The notes beneath the pieces were generated by a model, which had not been told where the DNA came from, ran no database searches, and was given only the letters and a program-made list of their open reading frames with translations. Positions 60,985 to 64,000 of a stretch of 64,000 bases of DNA are shown piece after piece; the first letter of the stretch is position 1; each line of letters opens with the position of its first letter. This DNA comes from Cyrtodaria siliqua (taxonomy: Eukaryota > Mollusca > Bivalvia > Adapedonta > Hiatellidae). The position numbers and the translations under genes were made by a program. Location: NCBI GenBank assembly GCA_037043455.1, contig JAWPHD010005076.1, forward strand, positions 107,493 to 171,492, given 5' to 3'.

Positions 60985-62471
60985 CAGGGTTCCGGAAATA
61001 CGGTTGCCCGACGCCCCGGGCAAGTGGATTTTGGGTGCGGGCAAGTGACCTTCGCAAATCTGGTTGTCCGCCACTTGCCCGACGGACATTTCAGAACAAA
61101 TCAAGTGGCAAACTAGCCATATCAGAATTTCTTTCTGATAACTGAATAAAACTGGCCGCTGTTTTTCGCCACTAGCGATTGTTAATAAGATCAAATAATT
61201 TCGGTACAATCAACAACCTCGCCCCAGGCAGCTTAATTTGTGGCATAATTTCAATAAACAACTAATTAACCCACACGCGCATTTCACACCATTTGACAAC
61301 AACTTATCCTGACAAGACCGTCAGACGTGTGTCCATTGGCCAATGAAATCGCGGCAATTATGTCCGTGACCTTCCAACCATAAACATATCTACTTTCAGA
61401 AATAGTTTACAAATAATCTGGACCTTCCACCAATCAAATCAGAAAACTCTTTCTTAATTTCCAAATTTTAATGTGTCAAAATAATGATTGACAGGCCCAC
61501 GTGATGTTATGTTTTTGTTTAGATAATTTTGCCGAAGATTTTTTCGTAACGAAAATACACATTTCTTTTACTCGAAGCACTCGTTTATCAATGCGCTTTT
61601 ATGAGGTATTTGGTGTATTTCATTGATAAAGTCTGTAATTAAACGTATATGGAAGTGCATACCACACAAATAAGTTGCATAACTTAGCGATATGCGCATG
61701 TCATGGGTTTTCGCGATTTCAGAAAAATCACGAAACCTTTTTCTCAAGTTCTGAACTTTCGCTTTTGATAAATAAGGTTACTGCTACTACTTCTCAAACA
61801 ATTCCTAGGGAACCCTAATAAGGGAACCCCTATTCACGCCTCTTGCTTTCATCTAATTCCCTTTAGTTAAAATACAAAGCCGTAGGAACGTTACCATGAT
61901 TGCAGAAATTGGGGGCCAAGTTAATATTTTTAATAACGTTTTTGTCTTGTTCTTTGCTTGTCGCACCTTTAAATGAATACAATAGCTTCTTTTTTTTCTG
62001 TCAACTGGTTAATTGTACACACTGTGACATTTAAAGTTCCATACACTAGCTGCCAATCATTTTTTTTGGATGGTCATCAAACATGATGGGGGGTTGGTGT
62101 TTGTGGGATTCGGGTGGGGTGGGAGGGCGGAATAAAATGACTTTGTATACTGTCTCATCATTTTATGATTTAAGTAACACAAAGATGTATAGACACAAAA
62201 GAAGAAAATGCAAGCATTTGATTTTTTTATATGAATAAATACAATGTATTAACTAATTCATAAAATACACTCTCCCTTCCTTTTCTAAGTATAATGGTCC
62301 AAATTATGCGGCGGTCCATCACGTTTAACACGAATAATGGTACACCACCATTTCTTGGGGCAATTAAGTGTTCATAAATGTGGGGCAAGTGACATTATGG
62401 GCAGGGCAAGTGACTTTTGAAAATCCACTTGCCCTGGGCAAGTGGATTTTCAAAATATTTCCAGAACCCTG
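60985..62471. mobile_element. 1.5-kb hAT-like non-autonomous element (CAGGGTTC ends)
   Basis: The left end is cagggttccggaaat. The reverse complement of the right end is cagggttctggaaat. The target duplication aaaat stands at 60980-60984 and 62472-62476. Subterminal regions repeat gggcaagtgg and gggcaagtgac. A 33-bp near-perfect palindrome (gaaaatccacttgccc, t, then its complement) lies at 62419-62451. The 88-codon minus frame at 60943-61209 crosses the element's left edge and is not taken as a gene. No transposase. Confidence 0.85.
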
Positions 62472-62913
62472 AAAATGCTTTAAACCAATGTTATTCTATG
62501 AGCATTTTCGAATTTTTGGCTTTGTATCTTGAGCAGTAAAACTGAACCTGACAGTAAATGAGGGTGTGACCTTGACTGTTCACACTCAACACGGGAATTT
62601 TATCTTACCGCGGACACATTAATTTTGTCCCCGCGATCCGTGGACAGTACACTCAATGCGGGGTCATTACATTTTGTCCACCGGGACACAATTACCGAGA
62701 TTGGCGGTCATCTGTTTCGATTCGCACCCTGCGTAACCCGGTGTAAAATCGCAGGCCATCGCCAAGATTTACCTTAGGTGAATCGTTATCGATCATGGAT
62801 GTAGATCATTTTACGCAGTTACAATTTATACTTTCTGTACGTGTACAGTATTATCATGCAGTACATCAACGTTGAAACAGTAGTTTCTATTGAAATTCCC
62901 TGAGTACATGTAC
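62472..62913. other. Spacer between two DNA elements, nothing recognised
   Basis: No coding or RNA feature could be supported. gtggacagtacactcaatgc and other CG-containing words give it a somewhat higher GC content than its surroundings. Confidence 0.45.
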
Positions 62914-63451
62914 CAGGGCCCTCACGCTACTTTGGGAGAAGGGGCCCGCAGCCCTCAGAAGGGGGAATTTTGTAACTGGGGGGAATTTTTACAACAAATA
63001 AAAAACTCTGTTTGATTAACACGTTTCACTTTATTAACATACATTCGTCAACCATCTGGTTCTTTTTCTGATAAAAAAAACTCCACTTAATAACCATCAA
63101 TGGCATGTTTTCATCGGAGATCCACATTAAAAGTCAACCCTTCCCTTCTTTTTATCCCGAAAAAAACCTATTGCCCTGTCCAGTTGGGCATCTGGTTGAG
63201 TCAGTGCCCGAATAATAGTTAAAACGTCCTGTGCACGATAAACAGTCTAAAACCAGTCTAATAATAATCAAAACGTCTTTTTCAAACCAGTAAACACGAC
63301 ATCGTGAGCATATCGTCTTGAAAATCGGATTTTTTTTTTTTACGAATTTCTGAGGGGGAAAAATATCAATTTTTGGGGGGAAAAAAGATACTTTTCAGGT
63401 GGGGGACTGCCGCCGAATAACGGCGGCAGAAATGACCAAATGAGGGCCCTG
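62914..63451. mobile_element. 538-bp hAT-like non-autonomous element (CAGGGCCCTCA ends)
   Basis: Terminal inverted repeat cagggccctca at the left and tgagggccctg at the right. Five-base flanks are tgtac (62909-62913) and tgttc (63452-63456), a one-mismatch target duplication. Subterminal G-rich words (gggggaattttgtaac, ggggggaattttt, gggggaaaaatatc) repeat on both sides, and a cgccgaataacggcg hairpin lies next to the right end. Confidence 0.8.
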
Positions 63452-63639
63452 TGTTCGTTTATTATAAAATACTTTTGCAATTTATTAAATACTGTGTATT
63501 GTCAGTACACCTATGTTTGTTGTCGTTCACTGGTCACCTGTATAATTATCTATAAATAGCAACTTGTATCGGCCATGTGCAGTCGGGTGTATTGAAAGTG
63601 TGTAAGGTTGTTAATTTCCTGTACTTTACTTAATAGTAG

Positions 63640-64000
63640 AACCTGGGTGCTATGCAAAATAAAAAGGGGGCACTCTTATTACTTATTTTTAGCTCGACTT
63701 CGAAGAGTAATCACCCCGGCGTTGGCGTCGGCGTCCCATATAAAGGTTTGCGTGTAAGCTGTGTTTACAAGTCTATGCCTCTTACATTTCTTATCCTAGC
63801 ACAACCAAATTATGCCATGGGCTTCCTTATAGCATTATCTTAAGAGCGGCATAAGCAATTTTGGTTCCTGTAACCCATGGAACTCAAATTCTGAATGTGT
63901 CCCATTTCACATCAAATTTTGCGTGTTAGCTGTGTTTACCAGTCTGTATCTCTTACATTTCTTATCCTAGCACAACCAGATTTGGTCATGAGCTTCCTTA
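63640..64000 (+). repeat. Dispersed repeat with an internal direct duplication
   Basis: It begins near tttagctcgacttcgaagag and ggcgttggcgtcggcgtccc. Sequence at about 63744-63835 (tgcgtgtaagctgtgtttac, tcttatcctagcacaacca, gggcttcctta) recurs at about 63919-64000, 174 bp away. It runs off the right edge. The 63-codon frame 63652-63843 is part of the repeat. Confidence 0.65.

Overview
The window looks like nuclear DNA from a lophotrochozoan, most likely a bivalve or other mollusc. It holds spliced exons of a Rab32/Rab38-type GTPase, tRNA-derived SINEs, many AT-rich miniature inverted-repeat elements, a Ty3-like LTR element, and kilobase-scale satellites. The species could not be identified. 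Nothing resembles a bacterial operon, and most long open frames are by-products of tandem repeats.

Layout. 1-13.29 kb is a 28-bp satellite that is cut by the left edge of the window. 13.3-22.7 kb is non-coding and filled with dispersed and short tandem repeats. 22.77-28.52 kb is a 31-bp satellite split by a 2.6-kb TTAA-flanked insertion. That insertion carries a P2RX7-domain-like N-terminus and a broken THAP-domain gene, and a SINE has inserted into the THAP gene. 29.45-43.22 kb holds three minus-strand exons of a Rab32/38-like gene. The 11.9-kb intron between two of them is almost filled by a 21-bp satellite, itself interrupted by an 800-bp hAT-like element. 42.2-55.8 kb is a mosaic of MITEs, SINEs and minisatellites. 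55.78-60.71 kb is a complete LTR element on the minus strand, with nearly identical LTRs and only a gag-like gene. 60.98-63.45 kb has two further CAGGG-ended DNA elements, and the last 0.4 kb is a dispersed repeat.

Only the Rab32/38 gene can be recognised as a host gene, and it is incomplete: the first and last coding exons were not found. One of its exons carries apparent frameshifts. The gag gene belongs to a non-autonomous retroelement.

The main points for a second look are: (1) two satellites of about 13.3 and 9.6 kb whose unit length is almost perfectly locked despite many substitutions; (2) the TTAA-flanked THAP-containing insertion, possibly Kolobok-like; (3) four CAG(T/G)G-ended elements that all have 5-bp target duplications; (4) a MITE family whose arms carry CRE-like and CArG-like palindromes; and (5) the gag-only LTR element. 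Alignments were made by eye, so boundaries of degenerate repeats are approximate.
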